Shown piece after piece: positions 10,921 through 20,368 of a stretch of DNA of 64,000 nucleotides. Source of the DNA: Blastomussa wellsi (taxonomy: Eukaryota; Cnidaria; Anthozoa; Scleractinia; Plerogyridae); the NCBI GenBank assembly GCA_947652115.1, contig OX393567.1, positions 15,023,349-15,087,348 of the forward strand. The letters run 5' to 3'. Below the pieces are notes generated by a model that worked only from the letters and a program-made list of their open reading frames with translations, made no database searches and was not told where the DNA came from. A program made the translations under genes and the position numbers. Position 1 is the first letter of the stretch. Every line of letters begins with the position of its first letter.

Positions 10921-11781
10921 ATGTCTGACAACGAAGCCGCTGCTGCTCCCAGTGCACAAGCTCCAGAAACTTCCCGCTTTCGAAGACCACAAATCACTCC
11001 GCCAAAACCACTCGAGGTCGATGGCGATCGGGCCGATAACTGGAAGTTGTGGAAACAACGATGGTTAAACTACTGCGTCGTTGCCGGTCTAAATGACCAA
11101 ACTGAAGATTACAAGTGTGCTTTGCTATTGCACTGTATTGGTATTGAAGCCATGCGAATTTTTAACGGAATGAAATTCAGCGAAGGGGAAGATCGCAGCA
11201 AAATGGCTGACATTCTTGTGAAATATGATCAGCATTTTCTCGGTCAAACACAAGAATTCTTCGAACGCTTCCAATTTAATCGCCGAAACCAAGAATCTGG
11301 TGAGTCTATCGATGAGTATGTCTCTGTATTACGCAACATGGCTAAAACCTGTGGTTTTTGCGACTGCATGCGTGAACTTTTGCTCATGGATCGTCTTCTC
11401 TTAGGAATTTCAGATGACAAAACTCGTGAGGAACTCCTCTCAACACACGATCTCACACTGAGCAAAACCATTGAAATTTGTCGTGCAAAAGAGGCTGCCT
11501 CTCTTCACATGAAAGCTCTCAAGAGTGAAGAGATTAACAAGGTGGTCCACAAGCCTAAGAAAAAAAAACCTAGTGACTACAAACACAAACCCAAAGGAAA
11601 ATCTGGAGATCACGGAAAAGGAAAGCATGCCCTGCGTGGGGAAAGACCTGCATGGCCTGCGGCGGTAAAAACCACTTTAAAGTGTCATCAAAGTGTAAGC
11701 GGCACAGCGTCCACTCTGTTGGTGAGGATTACTCTACCGACTCTTCTGAAAGCGGCGGTGAAACCATTAGTGGAATTATGA
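10921..11781 (+). CDS. gag: Gypsy Gag polyprotein
   Basis: 286 residues from the ATG at 10921, preferred over an upstream in-frame GTG at 10882. The middle region (KLWKQRWLNYC...) matches the capsid-like Gag of Gypsy elements, with a QxRxQxxxESxxxY-like stretch (NRRNQESGESIDEY). A lysine-rich nucleic-acid-binding segment follows (about 205-235). The frame then runs out of phase with the CCHC zinc knuckle, which is read in the pol frame, so the last 40 or so residues are probably not the natural Gag end. Gag packages element RNA in cytoplasmic particles. Confidence 0.8.
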   Translation: MSDNEAAAAPSAQAPETSRFRRPQITPPKPLEVDGDRADNWKLWKQRWLNYCVVAGLNDQTEDYKCALLLHCIGIEAMRIFNGMKFSEGEDRSKMADILVKYDQHFLGQTQEFFERFQFNRRNQESGESIDEYVSVLRNMAKTCGFCDCMRELLLMDRLLLGISDDKTREELLSTHDLTLSKTIEICRAKEAASLHMKALKSEEINKVVHKPKKKKPSDYKHKPKGKSGDHGKGKHALRGERPAWPAAVKTTLKCHQSVSGTASTLLVRITLPTLLKAAVKPLVEL

Positions 11782-14700
11782 CTGATCAGGATCACTTCGT
11801 CAACACCGTCCAGCCCGGAAACCAACTCATTTTCTGTGAAATGAAGGTCGGCAAGAAGCCAGTGAGACCACAAATTGACTGTGGCTCCACCGTGTGTATT
11901 TTGCCCAAGCGCTACATTGGAAACGCCCACATTCGCCCTGAAGTAGTAAATCTCCAAATGTGGAACAAAACCTCCTTGGAAGCCCTCGGTAAATGCAAAG
12001 TAAAAGTTGTCAACCCGACCACAAAGCAAAAGTACAAAGTCGATTTTGTCATCGTCGACAAGGAACTAACCCCGTTACTAAGTGGTAAAGCAGCCCAGAA
12101 AATGAATCTGATCACAGTGCACTATGATAGGTTTAAGCCTGTAAACGCGGTCTATTCTTCTGAACACGACTACGTTCAACTCTTCCCAGACACCTTTAAG
12201 GACACGCCTGGCACACTCCCTGGCAAGAAGGTACACCTGACAACGGTTGAAGGTTGTTCTCCTGTGATTCGAAGTGCGCGAACCCTGCCTGAGTCGCTTA
12301 AAGATTTAGTTAAGGCCGAACTCCAGCGTCTTGTGGACACTGGTATGATTGTACCTGTGGACGAGCCCACTGACTGGGTGAGTCAAATGTCTGTTGCTGA
12401 AAAGAAGTCTGGAATCAGAATCTGCATAGACCCCCGTCCTCTCAACAAAGCCCTTAAACGTGAACACTACAAGCTACCTGTCCTAGAGGATCTCCTGCCG
12501 GAACTGTCTCAAGCGTGCAAGTTCTCTGTCTGCGACTTGAAAGCGGGCTATTTACACTGTGAACTTGACCACTCCTCAAGTCTTCTGACTACATTTGCAA
12601 CTCCATTTGGACGTTATCGATGGTGCCGTCTCCCATTTGGTCTCACGGTTAGCAGCGAGATCTTCCAGAAAAGGCTCCACCAGGCTCTAGAGGGCCTAGA
12701 GGGTGTTCGCTGCATTGCGGACGATGTACTCATCTGGGGCCGCACAGATGCTGAACATGATGAGCGGACACGCCTGTTTCTACAACGCTGCTGCGACATC
12801 GGAATTGCTCTCAACAAAGACAAATGCCGTTTTGGATTACAAGAAATTCCATTTATGGGTCACGTGGTAAGCAGCAGTGGTCTCAAACCTGACCCCAAGA
12901 AGATTGAAGCAATCGTCAAGATGGAACCGCCTACCGACAAGGCGGGTGTTGAAAGACTGAGAGGGACTGTCAACTACCTCTCAAGGTTCGTCCCTAAACT
13001 CTCTGATGTCATACGTCCCATCAGTGATCTGACTCGTCCCGATGTTGAGTGGACCTGGGACTCTGTTCATGACAAAGCCTTTGAAGAAATCAAGCGTCTC
13101 CTAACTCAAGCTCCAGTGCTGGCATACTTTGACTCAGCCAAAGAATTGTCGATCCAGTGTGATGCCAGTGGGCAAGGCCTAGGTGCAGCACTCCTACAAG
13201 AAGGAAGGCCACTAGCGTACGCCAGCAGAGCTCTCAGTGACACTGAAACCAGATATGCAACAATAGAGAAGGAGATGCCCGCCATTGTATTTGCTCTCGA
13301 GAAGTGGCACCAGTACACTTATGGTCGTCACGTAACTATCCACTCTGACCACAAGCCATTAGAGAGCATCACAAAGAAACCCCTTGATAGAGCCCCCAAG
13401 CGCCTCCAAGGCATGTTGGTACGTGCCCTGGCCTATGACATCGATGTACAGTATCTGAATGGCAAGGAAATGTTCCTCGCTGATACTTTGAGTCGGGCAT
13501 ACCTTCCCCAAACCGGTGAAGGCACACAAGAAGAATTTGAGATCATCAATGCTCTGACCTACCTTGTGATGTCCGATGATAGGATTGAGGAAATTCGTCA
13601 ACACACCAACAGCGATCCAGCTCTACAGCAACTGAAGCAGACCATTCTACAAGGATGGCCAAAGGACAAGTCTCAACTACCACCTCTTGTCACACCATAC
13701 TTCAGCATCCATGACGAACTGGCAGTCACTGATGGTCTCATCTTCCGAGGCGAAAGATTGGTCATACCAAAGGAAATGAGGTCTCAGATAAAGAAAGACA
13801 TCCATGCTGGACACCAAGGCGTCGAGACATGCCTGCGACGAGCTCGAGAACATGTATTCTGGCCTGGCATGAGCAAAGAGATAAAAGAGTGGATACAATC
13901 GTGTGAAGCATGCAGAGATTTTGAGCAGACACACTGCAAGGAACCTCTCATGAGCCATGACATTCCCGAACGAGCCTGGGAGAAGATTGGTTGCGATCTG
14001 CTATCGTGTCACGGTAAAGATTACCTTATCACTGTCTGCTACAAGTCAAACTTTTGGGAGCTGGACCGTCTCACTGATACCAAGTCCACAACAGTCATCA
14101 AGAAGCTGAAAGCTCATCTTGCTAGATACGGGATTCCCAAACAGCTGGTCTCCGACAATGGGCCTCAGTTTGCGTCAAGTGAATTTAGTACCTTCAGCAA
14201 GAGCTGGGGTATTGAACACACTACCACGTCACCTCACCACAGCAAAGCCAACGGCAAAGTTGAGTCAGCCGTGAAAGTAGCCAAGCGCATGCTGCGGAAA
14301 ACCGCCAAATCTGGCGAAGACCAATACCTTGCCTTGCTCAACATCAGGAATGCTCCAACACAAGGCGTAGACAGCAGTCCAGCCCAGCGCCTCATGGGAA
14401 GGAGAACCAGGACCCCGTTGCCGACGACAAAGTCTTTGCTGGAACCAAGAAATCCCCTGAACCCTCATGAGATGGAACAGCTTCAATTAAACCAGAAGAG
14501 ACAAGCAAAGTACTACAACCGTACTGCACGCGAGCTGCCTACTTTAACAAAAGGGGACACTGTCCGCATGAAACCTTTTGTCCTTGGACAGCATACCTGG
14601 AAGAAAGCTGAGGTGACCCGCAGGCTAGATGAAAGATCATATGAAGTTCAGGCATCCGGCACAACCTACAGACGCAATCGACAACACCTGGTGAAAACCC

Positions 14701-14939
14701 CACAGCCCTCCAGCCAGCAAGACTTCACCAAAGGACCCCATCCTGTGCCAAGTGCTGACTATAAGGTGACCACCCCTGGACAAGACACACAATCTAGTGC
14801 CAGCCCGCAGAACCAGGCCGAGGGAAGAAGTGAGACAACACCCCTGCTCAACCCTTGCGACTCTGGAGCAGTGAAGCGTTCCCGATCAGGCCGTGCCATT
14901 AAGCCACCAGCTAGGCTGAAAGACTATGTGCTAACTTGA
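11652..14939 (+). CDS. pol: Gypsy Pol polyprotein (PR-RT-RH-IN)
   Basis: The frame is open from 11577 to the stop at 14937-14939, minus one relative to gag. A CCHC knuckle (CMACGGKNHFKVSSKC) lies at its start (TGC at 11649). Numbering from 11652: aspartic protease DCGS at about 76; reverse transcriptase with LPFGL and IADD about 355; RNase H with QCDASGQG and SDHKPL; integrase HHCC zinc finger about 718-750; and DD35E catalytic residues in GCDLL, SDNG (835) and KVES (871). No stop or frameshift was seen inside, so the enzyme set looks intact. It has 1095 residues by this start, but translation must begin upstream through gag. The zinc knuckle needs the frame change to occur between 11577 and 11649. 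Confidence 0.9.
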   Translation: MACGGKNHFKVSSKCKRHSVHSVGEDYSTDSSESGGETISGIMTDQDHFVNTVQPGNQLIFCEMKVGKKPVRPQIDCGSTVCILPKRYIGNAHIRPEVVNLQMWNKTSLEALGKCKVKVVNPTTKQKYKVDFVIVDKELTPLLSGKAAQKMNLITVHYDRFKPVNAVYSSEHDYVQLFPDTFKDTPGTLPGKKVHLTTVEGCSPVIRSARTLPESLKDLVKAELQRLVDTGMIVPVDEPTDWVSQMSVAEKKSGIRICIDPRPLNKALKREHYKLPVLEDLLPELSQACKFSVCDLKAGYLHCELDHSSSLLTTFATPFGRYRWCRLPFGLTVSSEIFQKRLHQALEGLEGVRCIADDVLIWGRTDAEHDERTRLFLQRCCDIGIALNKDKCRFGLQEIPFMGHVVSSSGLKPDPKKIEAIVKMEPPTDKAGVERLRGTVNYLSRFVPKLSDVIRPISDLTRPDVEWTWDSVHDKAFEEIKRLLTQAPVLAYFDSAKELSIQCDASGQGLGAALLQEGRPLAYASRALSDTETRYATIEKEMPAIVFALEKWHQYTYGRHVTIHSDHKPLESITKKPLDRAPKRLQGMLVRALAYDIDVQYLNGKEMFLADTLSRAYLPQTGEGTQEEFEIINALTYLVMSDDRIEEIRQHTNSDPALQQLKQTILQGWPKDKSQLPPLVTPYFSIHDELAVTDGLIFRGERLVIPKEMRSQIKKDIHAGHQGVETCLRRAREHVFWPGMSKEIKEWIQSCEACRDFEQTHCKEPLMSHDIPERAWEKIGCDLLSCHGKDYLITVCYKSNFWELDRLTDTKSTTVIKKLKAHLARYGIPKQLVSDNGPQFASSEFSTFSKSWGIEHTTTSPHHSKANGKVESAVKVAKRMLRKTAKSGEDQYLALLNIRNAPTQGVDSSPAQRLMGRRTRTPLPTTKSLLEPRNPLNPHEMEQLQLNQKRQAKYYNRTARELPTLTKGDTVRMKPFVLGQHTWKKAEVTRRLDERSYEVQASGTTYRRNRQHLVKTPQPSSQQDFTKGPHPVPSADYKVTTPGQDTQSSASPQNQAEGRSETTPLLNPCDSGAVKRSRSGRAIKPPARLKDYVLT

Positions 14940-15150
14940 ACATTTGTCTCTGTTACTCGAGACAAGCAAGACCGGAACATAGAGACTGTGACATTTTATT
15001 TTCATACATTTTCTTTTATTGCCGTTTTGTTTTCTATATGTACCAGTTGCTGACTGTTGATTCGTGTTTCTTTTTTATATACCTGTTTTCTTTTTTTTCC
15101 CCTAAAGTCAATCTGGTAGTTCATCTTGTTACCCGTATGGTACTCACATC

Positions 15151-15171
15151 AAAAAAAAAAAATGGGAAGGA
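15151..15171 (+). promoter_or_regulatory. Gypsy polypurine tract
   Basis: A run of A followed by TGGGAAGGA ends at the base before the 3' LTR, the expected plus-strand primer site. Confidence 0.75.
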
Positions 15172-15331
15172 TGTTACAATATGTATTACGTTACGCGTGA
15201 CGTTCTACGTCACGACCTCGCTCTGGGGAATAAAGTTCTTGTTTTATCCTCCATCTTGAACACGTGTTGAATCTCGAAGCTCTCTTCTTGCTTCGTTTCT
15301 CTCTCAACAATATCCTCTCGTTATTGTTACA
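15172..15331 (+). repeat. Gypsy 3' LTR
   Basis: 160 bp, identical to the 5' LTR except for a missing GTT triplet. It is followed directly by the GAGTT duplication. Confidence 0.95.
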
Positions 15332-15336
15332 GAGTT

Positions 15337-15384
15337 TGCTCTGGACTTGTCAATCTATGTGGCCCCATTGTCCCATTTGATTAG
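15337..15384 (+). pseudogene. C-terminal piece of the THAP transposase
   Basis: Sixteen codons including a TAG stop at 15382-15384 continue the transposase in phase once the Gypsy element and one duplication are discounted. The residues (CSGLVNLCGPIV) resemble the usual end of this family. Confidence 0.75.
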
Positions 15385-15400
15385 ATTAATCTGTGCAAAA

Positions 15401-15570
15401 TACAATGGAATCCCAATTTTGTTAACCTCTAAGGCTAGTGTAAATTGGTTTGTGAAATCAGAGAGTTCAAATCAATGGTTAAAAATAGTTTAAGAGAGGA
15501 AATGACTCCGAGTCCAAGTTATCAGAAGCTTTAAAAAATAGAGGATTTACAAAACTGGGATTCCATTGTA
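15401..15570. repeat. Mariner-like MITE
   Basis: A 170-bp element with 22-bp terminal inverted repeats (one mismatch) of the form TACAATGGAATCCCA. Ends read TA-CA...TG-TA, as in Tc1/mariner elements with a TA duplication. It is non-coding and sits in the 3' part of the ISL2EU element. Confidence 0.7.
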
Positions 15571-16226
15571 CTTATGTAAACCATGCTGTTTCGAAATTTG
15601 TTGGTTTAATTTTAAAATGTTGTAAACGTGTGTACCACCACCTGGGGGAAGTCCCTTATGGGGTTGTGTGGCCAATTTGAATATGGTTTTTAGGGATTTT
15701 TTGTCTCAAATATGGATTTCGCCTGAAATTAAATGGGATTGTAAGAGGTTCAATGAGGAGATTAAAGAATGAAAATTAGTTTTGAAACACCACCAGACAG
15801 TTGACCCACAAGCAACTCCGGCGTTTAGAGGATATTTTTGATGTCCATATTCTTTGATGTTCATTCTTGTCTGAGACAGGGTATTATGACTCAAGCTGGT
15901 TATGAAAAATTGGGAGATGAGTGACTAAGCCGTACCTCCCCAGCTAAAGATATGTTAACAATGTGCTTTTGTAAAGCTATTTTATATGTTAAACCCAAGA
16001 AATTGAAAGAAATTTATTCATAACAATGAGAGGTTTCTCCTGTCATGTAATTCCCAGTTCATTTATTTGAAAATACAACTTGTAAAACCAAAAACAGCCA
16101 GTTTTAATTAATTATATTTCGAAAAGGGAAAAAAGACAAATGAGAGATGACCAGTTAGACAGTTTGTTTACTTGTAAAGATATCCACATCATTGATCATT
16201 AATAACTGTACAAAAAGGAAAGGTAC
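15571..16226. other. Non-coding interior of the ISL2EU remnant
   Basis: Between the small MITE and the minus-strand fragment I see no intact frame. This is where the rest of the second ISL2EU gene should lie; no further domain was found, so it has probably been deleted or replaced. Confidence 0.5.
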
Positions 16227-16678
16227 TTAGATGTTTACCACTAGATCTATATCTGTTCCGTCTTTTTCGGCGACAACCCACACATAGATCAAAGGGTCAT
16301 TCATTCTTTGTGAATGTCTCACTTTTCCTGTAACAACGTGCTTTCCAGCGACAACACAGCCTTGAATGCCTGATAAAAATCCTGAACCACAAAGTTGTAG
16401 GCTTCCAAACTCTTGTATGCTTTGAACTGCTCTTTCGTGTAGAAACTCGTTTCCAAAACCAAGTAGCTAAGCAAATCCATCGCTTCGATAGGTGGAAGGC
16501 ACTCCGTGTCAAACTGTTGATCGGGAATGGTGACCGGATCGACTCCAATTTCAGAGATTTTTTCAACGTATCTTCATTTTACGTTGTCGTCAAGTTTAGC
16601 ACAATACTCCGACAATATTGGGATCTTACTACAAAGCTCGTCAAGCGAGAGGACGCGTTCATTTTCCAAAGAACTCAT
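16227..16678 (-). pseudogene. 5' fragment of the second ISL2EU gene (YqaJ-associated protein)
   Basis: The minus-strand ATG at 16678 opens MSSLENERV... The frame holds an in-frame TGA at 16574-16576, where a Trp codon may have been. It then continues with LPPIEAMDLLSYLVLETSF and YTKEQFKAYKSLEAYN, typical of the N-terminal region of the YqaJ-type protein paired with THAP transposases. Near 16386 one base is missing; past it the frame resumes as GCVVAGKHVVTGKVRHSQRM, then NDPLIYVWVVAEKDG. A GTAAAC donor at 16238 or a stop at 16227-16229 ends it. The nuclease domain itself is absent. Recognition rests on family memory; two lesions make it non-functional. Confidence 0.65.
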
Positions 16679-16737
16679 CGTATAGTACACAGCGATGGCA
16701 TATATGCATAATAAACACATGTAAATTTTACCCGCGG

Positions 16738-16758
16738 TGGAACCCCAACATGGCGGAT
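16738..16758. repeat. Right terminal inverted repeat of the ISL2EU element
   Basis: Reverse complement of 8878-8898, 21/21. It lies about 60 bp upstream of the minus-strand gene start. Confidence 0.7.
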
Positions 16759-17074
16759 ACCCAAATATGGAAAATACAGTGACGTCACGTGCAAGCCAAG
16801 AATAGCAGCAAATTGTTGTTTTCACGGTTCACCTACTTTTGACAGTTACCATGACAACGCCACGGGGATAAATGAGCGGGATTTACTGAGGAAAATCACT
16901 CTAGACTGACCTCGCTGTCGTTCTTAACGTTCAAATTTTATTTTTAAGCTTTCTTCTGTCGAGTAACGTTCAAAATTTTTATTAATATGTATTGAAGCAT
17001 TAAGTTTGTAACCCTACTCCCTCAGGGTTGTTAGTACTGCCTGGCGCTGCATTCGGGAGGGATCAGGTTTCCTC

Positions 17075-17555
17075 CTTTAAAGAGGGGGGTGAATAGGGGT
17101 ACGCGAATCCGCCAATCCGTGCTATTTTTTGGACAAATCCGTCAATTCGCCACTATTTTCGTTCAAATCCGCATCCACATTCCTTGAAAACTTTCTGTGT
17201 AACAGTTTCACCGAAAGGACGGTAGATGTTGTTTTTGATGGCAATTTTTCAAGAGGCTTCGTCTCTTTGCTCCTTTTTGCGACAGTTCTAACGTAAAGCG
17301 GTGTTTTGGGTCTCGTCCAAACAGAAAATGGACAAAACGATAACACTGAGACAAACGGAAGATACGCACAGGCCACCATCCGAACTTAATGGCATGCCGA
17401 GTCCGGAATCCGAGCTAAAATTATCAGCTAATCCGTGATCCACTGCATTTTCGAAATCCGCGAATCCGCTTAATATTTCGATGAAATCCGCAATCCGTGT
17501 GCTTTTTAAGGCTAAATCCGTTGATCCGCAAACCTATTCACCCCCCTCTTTAAAG
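17075..17555. repeat. TTAA-flanked MITE, Kolobok-like
   Basis: A perfect 23-bp inverted repeat at 17075-17097 and 17533-17555 includes TTAA at each end, followed inward by AGAGGGGGGTGAATAGG. A TTAA duplication is typical of Kolobok and piggyBac elements; ends beginning AGAGG are more like Kolobok. The interior has repeated words such as aatccgccaatccgtg in both orientations. It has no transposase and is non-autonomous. Confidence 0.7.
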
Positions 17556-18765
17556 ACAGGGGGTTTTTCCTGACGGGCAGCAGGCAAGCAATTGTTGTAT
17601 GCCACATGGCTCATTTGAACTTGTCTAATAAACGGGACTGTCTCTAGCCCTTTACCGGCACAGCGGTCAGTACCCTATTTAACAGTGAATTTGTGTGGTT
17701 GTGCGATCGTTCTGGGTTGGGAATAGGGAAAACGGTAAGTCAGTAACGCTCTGTAGAACGTAAACCAAGTGAATAAACTTGTGTATGTATAAAAAAGACC
17801 CCAAAGTGTTTTCTCTTAAATTATTATCTCTTAATTGCAAAATTTCACATCTTCAGATACAAAACAGATTCCAGATTCCCTGCTTTTGCAGCCTTTATAG
17901 CATTATTGAAAGAAAAACTACTTGTATACAAAGCGGCTGCTGTAGCAAACAAGGCTTTACAAAAAATTCAAACAAGATGGGCAACTCTCTAACCCTTGTT
18001 AGATAGTTAATTCTCGCTTGTTATTGTTAGTATCACTATTTTATTTCTTTTTGGCCGCTTTTTTAGCTTAATATAATTTATTAATTAAAACATTGAAATT
18101 GTTGTAAATACTGTACGGTACAGTAAGCTCAATAAATTAAAAAAAATGGATAAAAAATACATCTTTCTCGCTGTCGACTGAGAGCTTTAAACCTTTAGTA
18201 CCAGTGGCGGTAGCCGGGAGAGTAATGTACTTCAGTGTACTTACAGGTCGTGCATTGAGGCGTGGTATGATTTTCTTTTATGATTTCGGTTGCATGGTTT
18301 TCCGAAGATTTGGTTCGATTCCTATGAATGATTTCCGGGACGGTTAGCTTATTGGCTGGGTATTAATCCAGGTGCCCATCACTCTTGCTGGCAATTTTAG
18401 GCCGGCTACAGATCATCACGTCCGCGCAACTTTAATTTAATTCTCCATTCACGATCGCGACCCGGCTATCCTGATCTATCGATATTTGGTGTGATGTTAC
18501 CTGCTTTCCGGGTCATCACGTAATCTTTTCCACTCCATTAACGATACACTTGTAGCCAATTCAGTCATACGCCTTTACATGCGCAGCGTAGCAATTGAGC
18601 TATAAAACACTTCAATCAAGTGCAAAGCGGGAAAACAAGGACCCATGTAAACGTACCCACTGAACGATGTTTTTTGGGTGAAAAATGAAATCACTTAACT
18701 ATAAAACATTGCGACAGGACAAAAAACCATCACGGTTAAAAACTTTAAAAACTTTAAAAAGCGCC
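17556..18765. other. No gene seen
   Basis: Mostly AT-rich unique-looking DNA. Short open frames lack recognisable domains or splice context. Confidence 0.5.
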
Positions 18766-18975
18766 GGACGACGTTTCGACGTTTACTCAACGTCATTTTC
18801 AAGTCAAAATGAGTACGTAAAGGTTTTTTGAATATAAATGCGTGCAAATATTTCTCGCATTTAATAGTGCTTTATTTTATTCTCTAAAGATTTGTTTTGT
18901 ACATTTATATTCAAAAAACCTTTTGTATTCATTTTGACTTGAAAATGACGTTGAGTAAACGTCGAAACGTCGTCC
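18766..18975. repeat. Inverted pair of repeat tails with GAAACGTC motif
   Basis: Two arms of about 75 bp (18766-18840 and 18902-18975) are near-perfect reverse complements around a 61-bp spacer. Each outer end carries the hairpin gacgtt/aacgtc followed by GAAACGTCGTCC. This looks like two Penelope-type tails joined head to head, or a foldback element. Confidence 0.75.
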
Positions 18976-20204
18976 TTCTTTTACGTAAAAATGAAATCCC
19001 CTTTCATTTGTTTGTTTTTCTTTTCACTTCGCAAATATGCAATAAAATTAATTTAGTGTTTACAAGCGTTTTCTGCGAATTTGAAGTAAACACGTATTTT
19101 AGCGATGAGGTCACGGGATTCACGTCATGCATGTGCATGGCCGGCAGGTATTTCACGTGCTCCCACTTGGCCCAACGCGGACGTGGAATAATTAAATTCT
19201 GCATGGGCTCCTAATGGGTAAGTTTTTTTTTCTGAAAACACAAAGCTCCGGAAACGAAACGGCAAGCACACAGATCACACAGAACACGAAGAACTCAAAG
19301 CACTTTTCCACCAAAAACAGCTAAAAACAAACGAATGAAGACAGCAGTTGTGTCCTGTTCAGCCAGTTTGAATCAGGTTTTTCGTGAATCGCGCCCGCGT
19401 GACACATCGATCAAAACAAAGCACTGGAACACGGCAGTAAAAAGAAATGTGCGCTGTGTTCCACGAAATGGTGATAGGTAGGTAACTTTAGGCTTGTGTT
19501 ATGATAAATTTTCGCATCTTTTGGTTGTTGAGAAGCTATTTAGATCGAGAGTTTGAAGACTCCTTAAGATCCGTTAATCAGCGTGAATTGAGAGTCACGC
19601 CAGGACACGTAAAGCAAGAACTAGTGTTCAAAGAGCTGTTTACATCAGAAATCCGAAGTTTAATATGCTTTAAAATAATACACGCTGAAGATTTCTAGCA
19701 GTGTCTCTTCATTGATGTTCAGTGATTCAGTGATGTTTTGTTAACGACTTTTTGTTCGTGTTGTTTTGAATAAAAATCAGGTCAGTTGGCACAAATACAG
19801 GAAGTCAATGCATGTATTGCTTCATGCGACCACAAGAAAAACAAGACCAGTGATCAAGCTTTAGAATGATTAACTTGTTTTTTCTGATTTAACATAATGT
19901 TACAGGGGATTTTCTTTTCTGAGATAAAAAAGAATAAAGTAAATTCTGAAAATTTCGGTTGATTGACCTAAACAATGGCAAAAGGCGTTTGAATTTTTTT
20001 CAACTAGAAAATTCTGATGCAAGGATTTGCATTTCCTGTCAAGTCGTAGCTAGTCGTCACGATCACCGAATTTGACATGTTTGTGTTGAAACAATTGCAA
20101 CTTGACACTCGGATGAAAGTGTTGCTCGATAATCTCTTGGCCTTCTATTGTTTCAAGGCAAGGAGCTGCTGCATTTTAAACCCTTACTGCTTTCTTTTGT
20201 ACAG
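18976..20204. other. No confident gene
   Basis: One plus-strand stretch near 19120-19170 reads CMCMAGRYFTCSH, a SWIM-like CxC...CxH pattern. It has no surrounding domain and is not called as a gene. A 49-codon frame at 19335-19484 ends just at a GTAGGT but has no compatible next exon. Confidence 0.4.
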
Positions 20205-20368
20205 GCGACAAACCCAGCACATATGACGCACTAGATCTTGCACAAAACCATACACATTTCGAGCTCAAATGGAGGAAAGCGCCTCGAGTGATCGAGGAAA
20301 AGGGCGATAAATGTTTTCAAGTGAGAAGAGATGGAAGAACGTATCATGAAGTTCGCGTCAACATTCAG
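20205..20368 (+). CDS. Candidate extracellular exon upstream of the kinase gene
   Basis: A pyrimidine-rich acceptor ending TACAG precedes 164 bases that are open in one frame: two bases, then 54 codons ending in RVNIQ, then donor GTAGCT. The exon ends in phase 0. The kinase's first recognised exon also has a good acceptor (CTTCTTTAG at 27407) whose downstream phase is 0, so the two could be spliced. The residues alternate polar and hydrophobic (HFELKWRK, CFQVRRDGRTYHEVRV) like a beta-sandwich ectodomain, but I do not recognise the family. Its 5' partner was not found. Confidence 0.45.

Larger units (their letters stand above)
10526..15331 (+). mobile_element. Full-length, young Gypsy LTR retrotransposon
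   Basis: Two LTRs (10526-10688 and 15172-15331) beginning TG and ending CA flank a gag frame and a pol frame in the order protease, reverse transcriptase, RNase H, integrase, which defines the Gypsy (Metaviridae-like) type. The LTRs match at every position except a 3-base GTT gain in the left one, so insertion was recent. The 5-bp duplication GAGTT brackets it. A putative primer-binding site follows the left LTR, and an A/G-rich polypurine tract (15151-15171) precedes the right one. There is no envelope-like frame. Confidence 0.95.
8880..16756 (+). mobile_element. ISL2EU-type DNA transposon interrupted by a Gypsy element
   Basis: A perfect 21-bp inverted repeat lies at 8878-8898 and 16738-16758 (core CCGCCATGTTGGGGTTCC). 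It brackets a THAP/DDE_4 transposase gene on + and, near the other end, the start of a second gene on -. Both repeats are followed outward by AT, which fits a 2-bp duplication. ISL2EU elements characteristically encode such a transposase plus a YqaJ-type nuclease protein. Without the nested Gypsy insertion the element is only about 3.1 kb, so most of the second gene is missing. Both genes carry lesions, so this copy is non-autonomous. Confidence 0.75.

Noticed and set aside
11688..14486. Several minus-strand frames of 60-113 codons
   Set aside because: They are antisense shadows of the Gypsy pol gene.
17122..17379. 85-codon minus-strand frame
   Set aside because: It lies wholly inside a TTAA MITE built of short repeats.
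19335..19484. 49-codon frame starting MKTAVVSCSASL before GTAGGT
   Set aside because: The phase does not match the exon at 20205, and no domain or signal peptide is convincing.
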